This document shows, piece after piece, positions 15,337 through 23,309 of a stretch of DNA of 36,437 nucleotides. The stretch comes from Verrucomicrobiota bacterium. Its GTDB lineage: Bacteria > Verrucomicrobiota > Verrucomicrobiia > Opitutales > Opitutaceae. Location of the stretch: NCBI GenBank assembly GCA_025361935.1, contig JANYJB010000079.1, forward strand, positions 1-36,437. Direction: 5' to 3'. The position numbers and the translations under genes were made by a program. A model generated the notes under the pieces. The model worked only from the letters and a program-made list of their open reading frames with translations. It was not told where the DNA came from and did not search any database. How positions within the stretch are numbered: the first letter of the stretch is position 1; the number at the start of each line of letters is the position of its first letter.

Positions 15337-17174
15337 GGCGTGTCGTGAGCGCGGTCCACGGTGATGTCGCTGATCACAAAGCTGACGGAACCTTTTTTCT
15401 GGACGATGAACTCCACTCCCTCGGTGTCGTTTTCCAAGGTGAAGACGAGTCTCGGCGCGGAGGGTGAGGCGGGGCCGACGATTTCGGTTTTAGCGAGGAT
15501 TTTGTGGTTTTGCCGGATGGCGACCGCCAGCGTCAGGCGAGCGTCTGCGGCGGCTCGGATTTCGTCGAAATGGTAAACCACCTCGTAGGCGCCTTTTTTC
15601 AACTTCATGTAGGGGCCCCAGATCACCTTGCGGTCGGGAGCGGCGGCGGGGCAGATGGCGATGTTTTCGCGGACGGTCAGGCCGAGAGTCTGATGCCGGA
15701 CGTAGATCATGCTGAGCGGACGGTCGTCGAGTTTAATGGATGGCGGCAGGCGCGGGTCCGCGCGGCTTGTGTCAACGTAGAGTAGGAAAGGAAGTTCGGG
15801 AGAGAGCTTGAAAATTTTAACGGGATCAGAGGCGAGATGGGCGGGCGCGTCGGTGGGCTGTTGCCTCCAGCCGAGGTAAAGCGGCGCGGATGCGTCATCG
15901 ACCTGGGCCGGTTTGAACAGATTAGGGTAGAGTGCGGCCACGTTGGAGGCGACCCCGGCTCCGGCCGGCACGAATGGCCTGAGCAACGCCTCCGTTTTTT
16001 TGTAATCGAACGGCGCGGCGAGGTGAATGCCGTCTTGAATGATGCGCTGGTAATCCTTGGCGAAGAAAAAGAGGTCGCAGGCGAACAGTCCGCAGACAAC
16101 CAGCGTGAGCTGCGGGGTGCCGTAGTGGCGGCGCAAACCGAGGAGTAGCGAAAGGATGCCGAGCGCCAGAGGAAAGCTGTAATAGGAATACAGGGTGCCG
16201 GCGCTGTCGGACTTGGCGAGCAGGCTGAGCAGCAGCCACGGAGCGGTCGCGAGCCAGCCGAGGTAGAAAAGCAGATCCCGTTTTATCCACGCGAGCGCGA
16301 GGCTGACCGCGAGCGGAATCCAGATGTAGGATTTGTGCAGGGCGAACGTCTTGAGGCGCGCCCAGACCAGCGCCGTGGTGACGTGCGCGAAGGCGGGATC
16401 GCCGAGGTAAACGCGCCGGAGCGCGTTGTCGGTTCCGGCGAAAAACAGTTTTTGGAAGGCCATGCACGCGAGGCTGGCGGCGAAGCCGACGCAGGCGACC
16501 AGCAGCCAGTGGTTGCGTTCGGCCTTGGGTTTTTTGAGCCACAGGCAATAAAGCCAGCTCACGCCGCCGAACGCGCAGGCGTGAAAGCCGGCGTCCTCCC
16601 GCACCAGCAGGCACAGTGCGAAGATAGCGTAAACGTAGCGTTTGCGATGTCCTCCGTAAAACAGCGCGGTGCTCAGAAAAAACAGCGCGCAGAACAACGC
16701 CTCGGTGTGCGGATAAAGGATCTGCAGCAGCAGCAGCCCGAGGCCCGGCACGATCAACGCCGCCACCATGGCGCCAGGCGCGGGAAAAAGGATTTTCACC
16801 GCGACATAAAAAGTCAGGTAGGTGAGCCCGATGTAGGTCGCGAACGCCAGCGGCGGGGGGATGGACAGCAGGCTGACCGGCACCGAGAACAAATAAAAGA
16901 TCGGGGAGACGTGCGTGCCTAGGTAAGAGCTCTGCGACAAACAGGCGGGCATGGGCTGGAGCAGGCCGCCGCTGGACAGGAGGTTAGCGAAAATGCCCGA
17001 GTCCAGCAAGTAGGGGGCTGAGATGAAGAAGTGGCCCACGATGTAACTGAACGGGATCGCAAACGCGACCGCCGCCACGAGGACATCCAGGGCCGCCAGT
17101 GCAAAGCGACGGCTGACGACGGACTGAAACCATGAGCGCGGTTGCATGGGTGCGGGCATGGTTTCGGCAGGCAT
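15333..17174 (-). CDS. DUF2079/GT-C-like polytopic membrane protein with C-terminal beta domain
   Basis: This 613-residue membrane protein has the first span near residues 28-50, then a periplasmic loop with APYLLDSGIF (Asp58) and THVSPIFYLFS (87-97), and the conserved VREDAGFHACAF at 191-202. These are DUF2079 signatures. Ten or so further hydrophobic segments end near residue 400. The soluble C-terminus includes VIWGPYMKLKKGAYEVVYHF and a final strand-rich segment ending VISDITVDR, likely a carbohydrate-binding-type sandwich. It probably transfers sugar from a polyprenyl-phosphate donor on the periplasmic side. The start at 17174 was preferred because the longer open frame would overlap the upstream methyltransferase gene; only 4 nt then separate the two. 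Its stop overlaps the next start (ATGA). Confidence 0.85.
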   Translation of the reverse strand: MPAETMPAPMQPRSWFQSVVSRRFALAALDVLVAAVAFAIPFSYIVGHFFISAPYLLDSGIFANLLSSGGLLQPMPACLSQSSYLGTHVSPIFYLFSVPVSLLSIPPPLAFATYIGLTYLTFYVAVKILFPAPGAMVAALIVPGLGLLLLQILYPHTEALFCALFFLSTALFYGGHRKRYVYAIFALCLLVREDAGFHACAFGGVSWLYCLWLKKPKAERNHWLLVACVGFAASLACMAFQKLFFAGTDNALRRVYLGDPAFAHVTTALVWARLKTFALHKSYIWIPLAVSLALAWIKRDLLFYLGWLATAPWLLLSLLAKSDSAGTLYSYYSFPLALGILSLLLGLRRHYGTPQLTLVVCGLFACDLFFFAKDYQRIIQDGIHLAAPFDYKKTEALLRPFVPAGAGVASNVAALYPNLFKPAQVDDASAPLYLGWRQQPTDAPAHLASDPVKIFKLSPELPFLLYVDTSRADPRLPPSIKLDDRPLSMIYVRHQTLGLTVRENIAICPAAAPDRKVIWGPYMKLKKGAYEVVYHFDEIRAAADARLTLAVAIRQNHKILAKTEIVGPASPSAPRLVFTLENDTEGVEFIVQKKGSVSFVISDITVDRAHDTP

Positions 17175-17178
17175 GATG

Positions 17179-18213
17179 TTAGGCCGGTTTGCGGATGATG
17201 AGTCCGTAGGAAGTGCAGGGGAAGCCGTCGATCGAGAGACGGAGCAGGGCGCGTTCCTGATAAACGTAATCAAGGGCCGCCGGAGGCTTGTCCCAACGGT
17301 AGGGCGGCAGATCGATGAAGAAGTCCAGCGGGTTTTTGCCCATGTCGAAGTCGAGTTCGTCCACCGTGTAGCCGAGCGCGCGTATGCGGGCGGCGAGGGC
17401 TTCGAAGTCCTTGCGGCGGTAGAGAACAGTCATCCAGTTGTCCACGGTGTCGGTGTCGTTCAGGTAATTGAACTCGGTGGTGTGGATGGCGACGCCGCCG
17501 GGACGGAGGGTTTTGAGGGAGTTGACGACAAAGTCGGCGCCGGCGGCGAGCGAGCCGAGATGTTCGAGGCTGCAGATGGACCAGCAGAAATCAAAGCCGC
17601 CGGCGAGATGCGCGGGGATGGCGCGCATGTCCACCGCCTCGTAGGCGACATGGCGGCGAAACATATCCTCGGGACAGAGCGCGGGCTGGTGGATTTTTTC
17701 GAGGGAGGCGGCGTGTTGGTTGGTGTTGATCCAGCCTTTGCCCGCGACGACCGCGACGGGCGCGTCGGTGGCGGTGACGGTTATGCCCCGAGCGGCGAGA
17801 AAGGAGGGGAGCGGTTCCTCGCCGACGGCGAAACCGAGGCCGCGTTTGCCGGGTTGCAACAGGCCGGCTTCGTGGAGGGTCTGGAGGACGAAGCCGTATT
17901 CCCAGATTTTGCGGTGGTAGATGTGGGCGAGGCGGAGAGACTTTATCCACCAGCGAAACGCGGGGTGGTCCATGTCGGCCTGCGTGCAGGGCTTGGACCG
18001 GAGGCCGAAGGAAGAGGGGCCGTCCACGGCGTCCACGGCGGTGGAGTCGTAGAGGCGCGTGGCGAGGTCGTGGCCGAATTGTTTGATGACGAGTTTGATG
18101 TTATCCAGCTCCTTCAGCTTTTGGTTGAGCTGGTGGAGATTGGGCTGGCCGTTGGGCAGGATGAGCCGCAGGAGCTCGGCGATGTGGTGTTCCTGTTTTT
18201 CGCGGTCGGTCAT
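17179..18213 (-). CDS. SAM-dependent methyltransferase of a surface-glycan operon
   Basis: This 344-residue soluble protein has a long helical N-terminal region (EHHIAELLRLILPNGQPNLHQLNQKL...) that may mediate binding to a partner or acceptor. A Rossmann-type methyltransferase core follows from about 140 (GKRGLGFAVGEEPLPSFLAARGITVTATDAP, where GFAVGEE is the motif I equivalent and the acidic TATDAP ends strand 2), then FDFCWSICSLEHLGS (motif IV/post-IV) and LRPGGVAIHTTEFN. This is typical of class I methyltransferases found in O-antigen and capsule loci, which methylate sugars or cap chains. The gene is 12 nt after the GT4 stop and 4 nt before the DUF2079-like start. The target is unknown. 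Confidence 0.82.
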   Translation of the reverse strand: MTDREKQEHHIAELLRLILPNGQPNLHQLNQKLKELDNIKLVIKQFGHDLATRLYDSTAVDAVDGPSSFGLRSKPCTQADMDHPAFRWWIKSLRLAHIYHRKIWEYGFVLQTLHEAGLLQPGKRGLGFAVGEEPLPSFLAARGITVTATDAPVAVVAGKGWINTNQHAASLEKIHQPALCPEDMFRRHVAYEAVDMRAIPAHLAGGFDFCWSICSLEHLGSLAAGADFVVNSLKTLRPGGVAIHTTEFNYLNDTDTVDNWMTVLYRRKDFEALAARIRALGYTVDELDFDMGKNPLDFFIDLPPYRWDKPPAALDYVYQERALLRLSIDGFPCTSYGLIIRKPA

Positions 18214-18225
18214 GGGGCGGAGGAG

Positions 18226-19440
18226 TTAGGATGAGTTTGCCTTGAGGCTGGCGAACAGGTCGAGATGGCGGGCGGCGATCGCACGGGGCGAGTTGGCCTG
18301 GGTGTAAACGGCGGCGGCCGCCACGAGGCGTGCGGAGAGCGTAGGATTTTCGGCCACGCGCCGAATGCGGTAGGCAAGTTCGTGGAAGGCGTGGGGTGCG
18401 TGCAGTTCGAGGCAGGGCGACTCCTGGTTGATTTCCAGGAAGGGCTTGATGGCGGAGGCGACGAGCGGGCGACCGGAGCAGAGACCGAGGGTGAGCGCGG
18501 CGGAGCTGGAGCGGAAGTGGTCGGCATATGGAGCGGCGAGAACATGCGTGAGCTCGAAATAGGCGTCGAGATCCTCGTCCTCGAAAGTGTCGGTGACATG
18601 GACGCGCGATTCGAGCCGCAGTTCGTGGACCAGTTGGAGCATCCGGTCGAAAAACGGCGAGGCGTCGCGCGGGTGTTTGCCGCCGATGACGAGGAGCTTG
18701 TAGTGAGGGGGCAGCAGGTGGAGCGCGCGCAGCGCCTCGAGGTGGCCCTTGTATTCGGAGATGAAGCCGACCAGGCCGACGAGGATGTCGCCGGCGCCGA
18801 GGTTCAGGTCGCGGGAGACGCGTTCGCGGATTTCGAGCCGCCGGGCCGGCGTGCAGGAGACGGTGCGTTTTTGCACGGCGAGGTTTAGGCGATGGATGCG
18901 ATCCTTGGGGATGAAGTGCTCGGCGTGCAGCGATTCGGCGGAGAAGGCGTTGTGGGCGACGGCGGCGGAGGGGAAGGCGGCGAAGGCCTCGCCAAGCCGG
19001 CGGTTGGCGGCGCGGTCCTCGTGACGCCGGTGCAGGCGATAGACCAGTTTGTGGGGACGAAACGTGAACTTGAAACGGGGCTGGGCAACGGCGTGCGGAT
19101 CGCTGTGGAAGGTGACGGCCGGGCGGATGCCGGCGCGGCCGAGCAGGCGGAGAAAGTTGCCGAGGGCGAAGTTGGCGGCCGTCACGCCGTGCCGCCCGCT
19201 GCCGAAAAAACTGTATTCGTGCTGGATGTGGACGAAGTCGTATTTTTTGGCTTCCGGCAGCAACGAGGCAAAATAGGCGTCGAGCTCGCGGAGGTTTTGG
19301 CTGGCTTGGATCTTGTCCTGGTCGAGCGGGTGGATGTCGCAGGTGGCGCGGCCATCTTCGTTGAGGGAACGCGCCAGCACGTCGGTGTAGTGGGCGATGC
19401 CGCAGCGGACGCCGCGGGTGCTGATTTGAAGGATGCGCAT
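18226..19440 (-). CDS. Glycosyltransferase family 4 (GT-B fold)
   Basis: This 404-residue enzyme begins MRILQISTRGVRCGIAHYTDVLARSL, the N-terminal acceptor-binding fold of GT4 enzymes. The C-terminal nucleotide-sugar domain starts around 195 (DILVGLVGFISEYKGHLEALRAL, then LLVIGGKHPRDASPF) and carries a donor-binding region near LAAPYADHFRSSSAALTLGLCSGRPLVAS. The classical E-x7-E is not clearly present, so the usual catalytic glutamate pair may be altered (HFRSSSAALTLG). It is predicted cytoplasmic and presumably adds a sugar to the lipid-linked chain. ATG 19440 starts the first beta-strand and leaves 14 nt after the upstream gene; the open frame further upstream is not protein-like. Confidence 0.87.
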   Translation of the reverse strand: MRILQISTRGVRCGIAHYTDVLARSLNEDGRATCDIHPLDQDKIQASQNLRELDAYFASLLPEAKKYDFVHIQHEYSFFGSGRHGVTAANFALGNFLRLLGRAGIRPAVTFHSDPHAVAQPRFKFTFRPHKLVYRLHRRHEDRAANRRLGEAFAAFPSAAVAHNAFSAESLHAEHFIPKDRIHRLNLAVQKRTVSCTPARRLEIRERVSRDLNLGAGDILVGLVGFISEYKGHLEALRALHLLPPHYKLLVIGGKHPRDASPFFDRMLQLVHELRLESRVHVTDTFEDEDLDAYFELTHVLAAPYADHFRSSSAALTLGLCSGRPLVASAIKPFLEINQESPCLELHAPHAFHELAYRIRRVAENPTLSARLVAAAAVYTQANSPRAIAARHLDLFASLKANSS

Positions 19441-19454
19441 GGGATTCAATTTTC

Positions 19455-20834
19455 CTACAGGCGGGCGCGGACGGCGCGCAGGAGCATGTCGCCGCTCTGT
19501 TTCCAAGTGAGGACGGGGATGGCGGAGGAGCGGCGCGCGGTGCCTGCGGCGATCGCGGCGAGGGCGGTCTCGATGGTCGCGGCGAGGGCGTCGTCGTTGC
19601 CGACGTTGAAATAATAAACGTGATCGCCGGCGATTTCCGCGAAGACGGGGAGGTTGCTCGCCACGATGGGGAGGTCTTTCTGGGCGGCCTCGATGAGGGG
19701 GAGGCCGAAGCCCTCGGCGTGGGAGGCGGCGATCAGGAGGGTGGATTGTTCGTAGGCCTGGGCGAGCAGCGAGTCCGGAGCCTGGGCATGCCAGAAGAGA
19801 GCCCGGTCGAGCAGCGGGTGGGTCTCGATGCGCCCGATGGTTTCATCCGCGATCCAGCCGCGTTTGCCGATGATGTGGAGGGCGACATCCGAGCGGACGT
19901 GGCGGAGCCGGTCAAAGGCGGCGAGCGCGGTGGCGTGGCCCTTGCGATTATCGAGCACGCCGACCATGAGGAGGTTGACTGGGTTGAGCGCGAAGACGCC
20001 GGAGGCGGTCTTGGGATGGGGCTTTATTTCCACCTGGTCGAAGCCGAGGTGAAAATAATCCAGCGCGGGCCTGCGCGTGAGGCCGAGATGGTTGAGGTAG
20101 GCGGCGAATTCGTTTTGCGTGGCCTGCGAGATAGCGATGATGGAGCGCGAGTAGGCGAGCAACAGGCCGATCCAGACTGCAAAGTCCCGCGAGAACCCGG
20201 GGATGGTGTGATAATATTCATACTGCAGGATGGGAATGAGATCGTAAACGACCGAGACGATGACCACGCCGCGTTCATGGAGCAGGGGAAGCAGCGTCGC
20301 GTATTCGCGGTTCATCCCGCCCCAGCCGCTGTCGATGAGGAGCAGGATGTCTCCGGGCAAAACCGTCACAGGCACCGTGTTCGCGTCGGTGACGTCCGGG
20401 TGGCTCAAGCGGGGACAGGGGTGGAGCAGGCCGTCCTTGATTTCCACGACGAGGATGGAGCGGTCGTCGCCGGGTGCGCCGAATTCTCGGGCGAGGTTGC
20501 GGATGACGCGCTGGATGCCGGTTTTGTTGTCATGCCGGGCGGTGAAGGAGACATCCATGAGGATGCGGCGTCCCGCCGGCGAAGTGGAGGCGGGGACGGT
20601 GTGCTCGCGAAGGGTGGCCAGCACGAGCGCGTCGAGTTCCCGCGCGAAAACGGGGACGGATGGAGGCGCGGGCGAGTAGGAGGGGTCGCCGGCGAGGGAG
20701 CGGAACGTCCGGTAGGCGTGCGTGTGCCAGGGTTGATTCATCCGGTGTCTCATGCCGAGCGCGCGGGCGAGATGAACGCGCCAGCAGACACGGAGAGGGT
20801 GGGAGCATTTGGCTGGACTGGCCGCAGTGCTCAT
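19455..20834 (-). CDS. Glycosyltransferase family 4, mannosyltransferase-like
   Basis: This 459-residue protein has a variable N-terminal about 85 residues, then the GT4 N-domain (RRILMDVSFTARHDNKTGIQRVIRNL, with GIQRV typical of WbdA/MtfA-like polysaccharide transferases) and VVSVVYDLIPILQYEYY. The donor domain contains NLLMVGVLDNRKGHATALAAFDRL, LHIIGKRGW and the E-x7-E type motif ASHAEGFGLPLIEAAQKDLPIVASN (Glu in EGFGLPLIE). Such enzymes build mannan-type or mixed O-polysaccharides on a polyprenyl carrier. The start at ATG 20834 overlaps the stop of the ABC-ATPase gene by 4 nt (ATGA), which fits translational coupling. Linkage and sugar are unknown. Confidence 0.9.
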   Translation of the reverse strand: MSTAASPAKCSHPLRVCWRVHLARALGMRHRMNQPWHTHAYRTFRSLAGDPSYSPAPPSVPVFARELDALVLATLREHTVPASTSPAGRRILMDVSFTARHDNKTGIQRVIRNLAREFGAPGDDRSILVVEIKDGLLHPCPRLSHPDVTDANTVPVTVLPGDILLLIDSGWGGMNREYATLLPLLHERGVVIVSVVYDLIPILQYEYYHTIPGFSRDFAVWIGLLLAYSRSIIAISQATQNEFAAYLNHLGLTRRPALDYFHLGFDQVEIKPHPKTASGVFALNPVNLLMVGVLDNRKGHATALAAFDRLRHVRSDVALHIIGKRGWIADETIGRIETHPLLDRALFWHAQAPDSLLAQAYEQSTLLIAASHAEGFGLPLIEAAQKDLPIVASNLPVFAEIAGDHVYYFNVGNDDALAATIETALAAIAAGTARRSSAIPVLTWKQSGDMLLRAVRARL

Positions 20835-21556
20835 GACGCGCCGGAGGGTTTGTGGAGATGAGCCAGATAGCGGGCGGTGACCTCGGCGACCGGGCCCTCG
20901 GCCATGGTGACGCCTTTCTCGACCCACACGGCGCGGGTGCAGAGGCGGGCGATGGTGCGGGGATCGTGGGAGATGAGCACGAGCGTCTGGTCGCCGGTGA
21001 ACTTGCCGAGGAGGGCGGCGGCGGATTTTTCGGCGAACTTGGCGTCGCCTACGCCGAGGACCTCGTCGATGAGGAGGACGTCGGGGTCGGTCTCCATGGC
21101 GACGGCGAAGCCGAGGCGTGCGTTCATGCCGGAGGAGTAGGTGGCGACGGGGTAGTCGAAGAACTCGCCGAGCTCGGAGAATTCGTAGATGGCCTCGACG
21201 CGGGAGAGCATGTGGCGGCGGCTTTTACCCATGAGCATGCCGTTGAGCACGGCGTTTTCGCGGCCGGTGAGGTTGCCCTCGAAGCCAACGCCGAGGGAGA
21301 GCAGTTGCACGTGGAGATCGGGTTGGAAGCGGGCGAGGCCCCGGTCGATCGAGTAGATGCCGGCGAGCACGCGCATGAGGGTGCTTTTGCCGCAGCCGTT
21401 GCGGCCGATGACGCCGAGCTTCTCGCCCTTGTGAAGGGTAAGGTTGATGCGGTCGAGGGCCCAGATTTCCTTTTTCTGGCCGGAGGCGAAGTTTTTGTTG
21501 GAGCGGTAGCAGACGCCGGCGTCCTGAAGCTCGATGATGGGTGAGGAGGCGTGCAT
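20831..21556 (-). CDS. wzt: ABC transporter ATPase for polysaccharide export (Wzt/TagH-like), no carbohydrate-binding domain
   Basis: This 241-residue ATPase drives export of a lipid-linked glycan. Walker A is GRNGCGKST (51-59), the signature YSSGMNARL (140-148), Walker B DVLLIDEVLGVGD (159-171) and the switch His197 (LISHD). The SLGVGFEGNLTGRENAVLNG block between Walker A and signature is characteristic of the Wzt/TagH/KpsT group. The protein stops soon after the nucleotide-binding domain, so the about 150-200-residue carbohydrate-binding extension of O9a-type Wzt is absent. The start (ATG 21556) shares one base with the permease stop (TGATG). The open frame continues upstream, but there it overlaps the permease gene and is non-protein-like. 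Pairing with the permease is certain from context. Confidence 0.94.
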   Translation of the reverse strand: MHASSPIIELQDAGVCYRSNKNFASGQKKEIWALDRINLTLHKGEKLGVIGRNGCGKSTLMRVLAGIYSIDRGLARFQPDLHVQLLSLGVGFEGNLTGRENAVLNGMLMGKSRRHMLSRVEAIYEFSELGEFFDYPVATYSSGMNARLGFAVAMETDPDVLLIDEVLGVGDAKFAEKSAAALLGKFTGDQTLVLISHDPRTIARLCTRAVWVEKGVTMAEGPVAEVTARYLAHLHKPSGAS

Positions 21557-22371
21557 CAGACGGCGATGGATTTGAGGATGGATTTGTCCACGCGGATACA
21601 GAGCCAGAAGCCGGCCGCGCTGGCCAAGGCGCCGAAGGCGGCAGCCCAGCCCAAGTGGAGGAGGTTGGGCGCGGTGTCGTAGATGACGACGAGGCGGTAG
21701 CTCTCCATGAGGCTGGCGATGGGGTTGGCGTAAAACGCGAGCCGCAGGTTTTCCGGGATGCTCTGGGCGGCGAAGAAGACGCCCGAGATGAAAAAGAGGA
21801 TGCGCAGGATGGCGGCGATGACGAGGGTGGCGTCGTTGACACGGGTGGCGAGCAAGGTGAGCGGGAGCGCGAGGCCGACGACGACCAGAAGCTGCGCGCA
21901 GAAGATCAGCGGCAGCCACGCCCACATCCACGTGGGAGGGTGGTGGGCGAACGAGCAGAACAGGAGCACGACGCCGAAGGCGAAGAGGAACTTGATCGTG
22001 GTGACGATGATCTGGACGACGGGGAAAATGTATTTCGGCAGGTTGTAGCAGTTGAGGACGCCGATCTTGGCCTTGATGGACGGGAGGGAGCTGTTGATGC
22101 CGCTGTCGAACCATTGCCAGGTGGTGGTGCCGATGAGCAGCAGGGTGATATAGTCGAGTCCCTGGCGTTTCTGGAGCACGCCAAAGATGAGGTAGAGCGT
22201 CAGGCTGTTGAGCGCGGGTTCGAGGAGAAACCAGATGTAGCCGAGGTAGTTCTGGCGGGTTTCGGATTTGAGGCCGGCGAGGGCGCGGAACCAGACGATA
22301 TCCTTGTAGCGTAAAAAACGGGCGAGCATGGCGTGAGGGATGATCGTTGGGAGGTTGCGTTGAACGGTCAC
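21556..22371 (-). CDS. wzm: ABC-2-type polysaccharide exporter permease (Wzm/TagG-like)
   Basis: This 271-residue inner-membrane protein has six hydrophobic segments. It contains the N-terminal amphipathic part DIVWFRALAGLKSETRQNYLGYIWFLLEPALN, a hallmark of Wzm/TagG/KpsM permeases, and FFISGVFFAAQSIPENLRLAFYANPIASLMESYR near the C-terminus, the typical last-loop block. With the adjacent ATPase it moves an undecaprenyl-linked or lipid-linked glycan across the inner membrane. GTG 22371 was chosen as start because it overlaps the FkbM stop by 4 nt (GTGA); ATG 22329 (MLARFLRYKD) is a possible shorter start that would still retain the family-specific N-terminus. Confidence 0.94.
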   Translation of the reverse strand: MTVQRNLPTIIPHAMLARFLRYKDIVWFRALAGLKSETRQNYLGYIWFLLEPALNSLTLYLIFGVLQKRQGLDYITLLLIGTTTWQWFDSGINSSLPSIKAKIGVLNCYNLPKYIFPVVQIIVTTIKFLFAFGVVLLFCSFAHHPPTWMWAWLPLIFCAQLLVVVGLALPLTLLATRVNDATLVIAAILRILFFISGVFFAAQSIPENLRLAFYANPIASLMESYRLVVIYDTAPNLLHLGWAAAFGALASAAGFWLCIRVDKSILKSIAV

Positions 22372-23309
22372 TCTTGAGCGGGAGGCGTTGGCCGCGCAAG
22401 GTCGGGGTTGCGGTTATAGTTGGGGTTGCCGAGCAGGCGTTGGAAGGCGCGGTAGAGGTGTTGCCCGACCGAGGCGGCGTAGAGGAGGGCGCGGAGGCGG
22501 GCGATCTCTGCTTTGGATATCGCGTTTTCCCCGGCCAGTTCGGCGATGCGCGCTTTAAGCAACCGGCTGCTCGGGACGGGCGAGAGAGGGGAGAGCTGGT
22601 AGTCGTCGAAGACGCACGGCGGATGGGAAAAGGAAGGGAGCAGTTCGGGGTGCGCGCGCGAAACGTAGAAGCGGTTGAGGCCGTCGAAATAGGCGAACGT
22701 GTAGCCGCGGTCGATCAACAGCGGTTCCCAGCCGTGGTGGTTGGGGCGGCCGTCGAGGGCGGTGCTTTCGATAACGATGATCCACGGGCGGACGGCGCTG
22801 TCGCCCCAGCCGCGCAGCACGGACTCCTCCATGCCTTCCACGTCGATCTTCAGCCAGTGGATGTCGCGGGCGGCGTGGGGCGCGAGCACGTTGGCGAGGG
22901 TCAGGCCGGCTGCGGTGGTCTTGCGCAAAAGGTGGCCTTGGCCGGAAAGCAGGCCGGCCTGGCCGTGCGAGCCGGTGCTTAGGCCGGTGTCGGCTGCTTC
23001 CCAAAAAGGGATATCGCCGGTGTGTTCACCGAGGGCGGCCTCGATGACCGTTTCGTCGGGGCGGTCGGCGCGCAGCAGGCGGGCATAATTGCGGGAGGGC
23101 TCGACGTGCACGCCGCGCCAGCCGTTTTCATAGAAGGCGCGGCTCACGGAGTCCGAGCGTGGATCCTGCGCGCCTACGTCCACGTAAAAGCCGGCAGGCA
23201 CGTAGCCGACGGCGCGCCAGAGCATGACGTCCTCCAGGTTTTGCGCGTAGGAAACCAGGCGGCGTGAAAAAGCGACCGGCGGGGTTTGCTTACTGGCTAT
23301 CGAAATCAT
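22368..23309 (-). CDS. FkbM-family methyltransferase
   Basis: This 313-residue protein belongs to the FkbM group of O-methyltransferases, frequent in surface-glycan clusters. The family blocks are SYAQNLEDVMLWRA (20-33), FYVDVGAQDPRSDSVSRAFYENGWRG (41-66, SAM-binding motif I), VHVEPSRNYARLL (acidic end of strand 2) and IHWLKIDVEGMEESVLRGW (about 150-168). After the catalytic core (about residue 245) comes a charged helical tail of about 65 residues, possibly a coiled coil, of unknown use. It may methylate a sugar hydroxyl in the exported glycan. Start and stop both overlap neighbours by 4 nt (ATGA at 23306-23309; GTGA at 22368-22371), so it is translated together with the GT2 and the exporter genes. 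Confidence 0.9.
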   Translation of the reverse strand: MISIASKQTPPVAFSRRLVSYAQNLEDVMLWRAVGYVPAGFYVDVGAQDPRSDSVSRAFYENGWRGVHVEPSRNYARLLRADRPDETVIEAALGEHTGDIPFWEAADTGLSTGSHGQAGLLSGQGHLLRKTTAAGLTLANVLAPHAARDIHWLKIDVEGMEESVLRGWGDSAVRPWIIVIESTALDGRPNHHGWEPLLIDRGYTFAYFDGLNRFYVSRAHPELLPSFSHPPCVFDDYQLSPLSPVPSSRLLKARIAELAGENAISKAEIARLRALLYAASVGQHLYRAFQRLLGNPNYNRNPDLARPTPPAQE

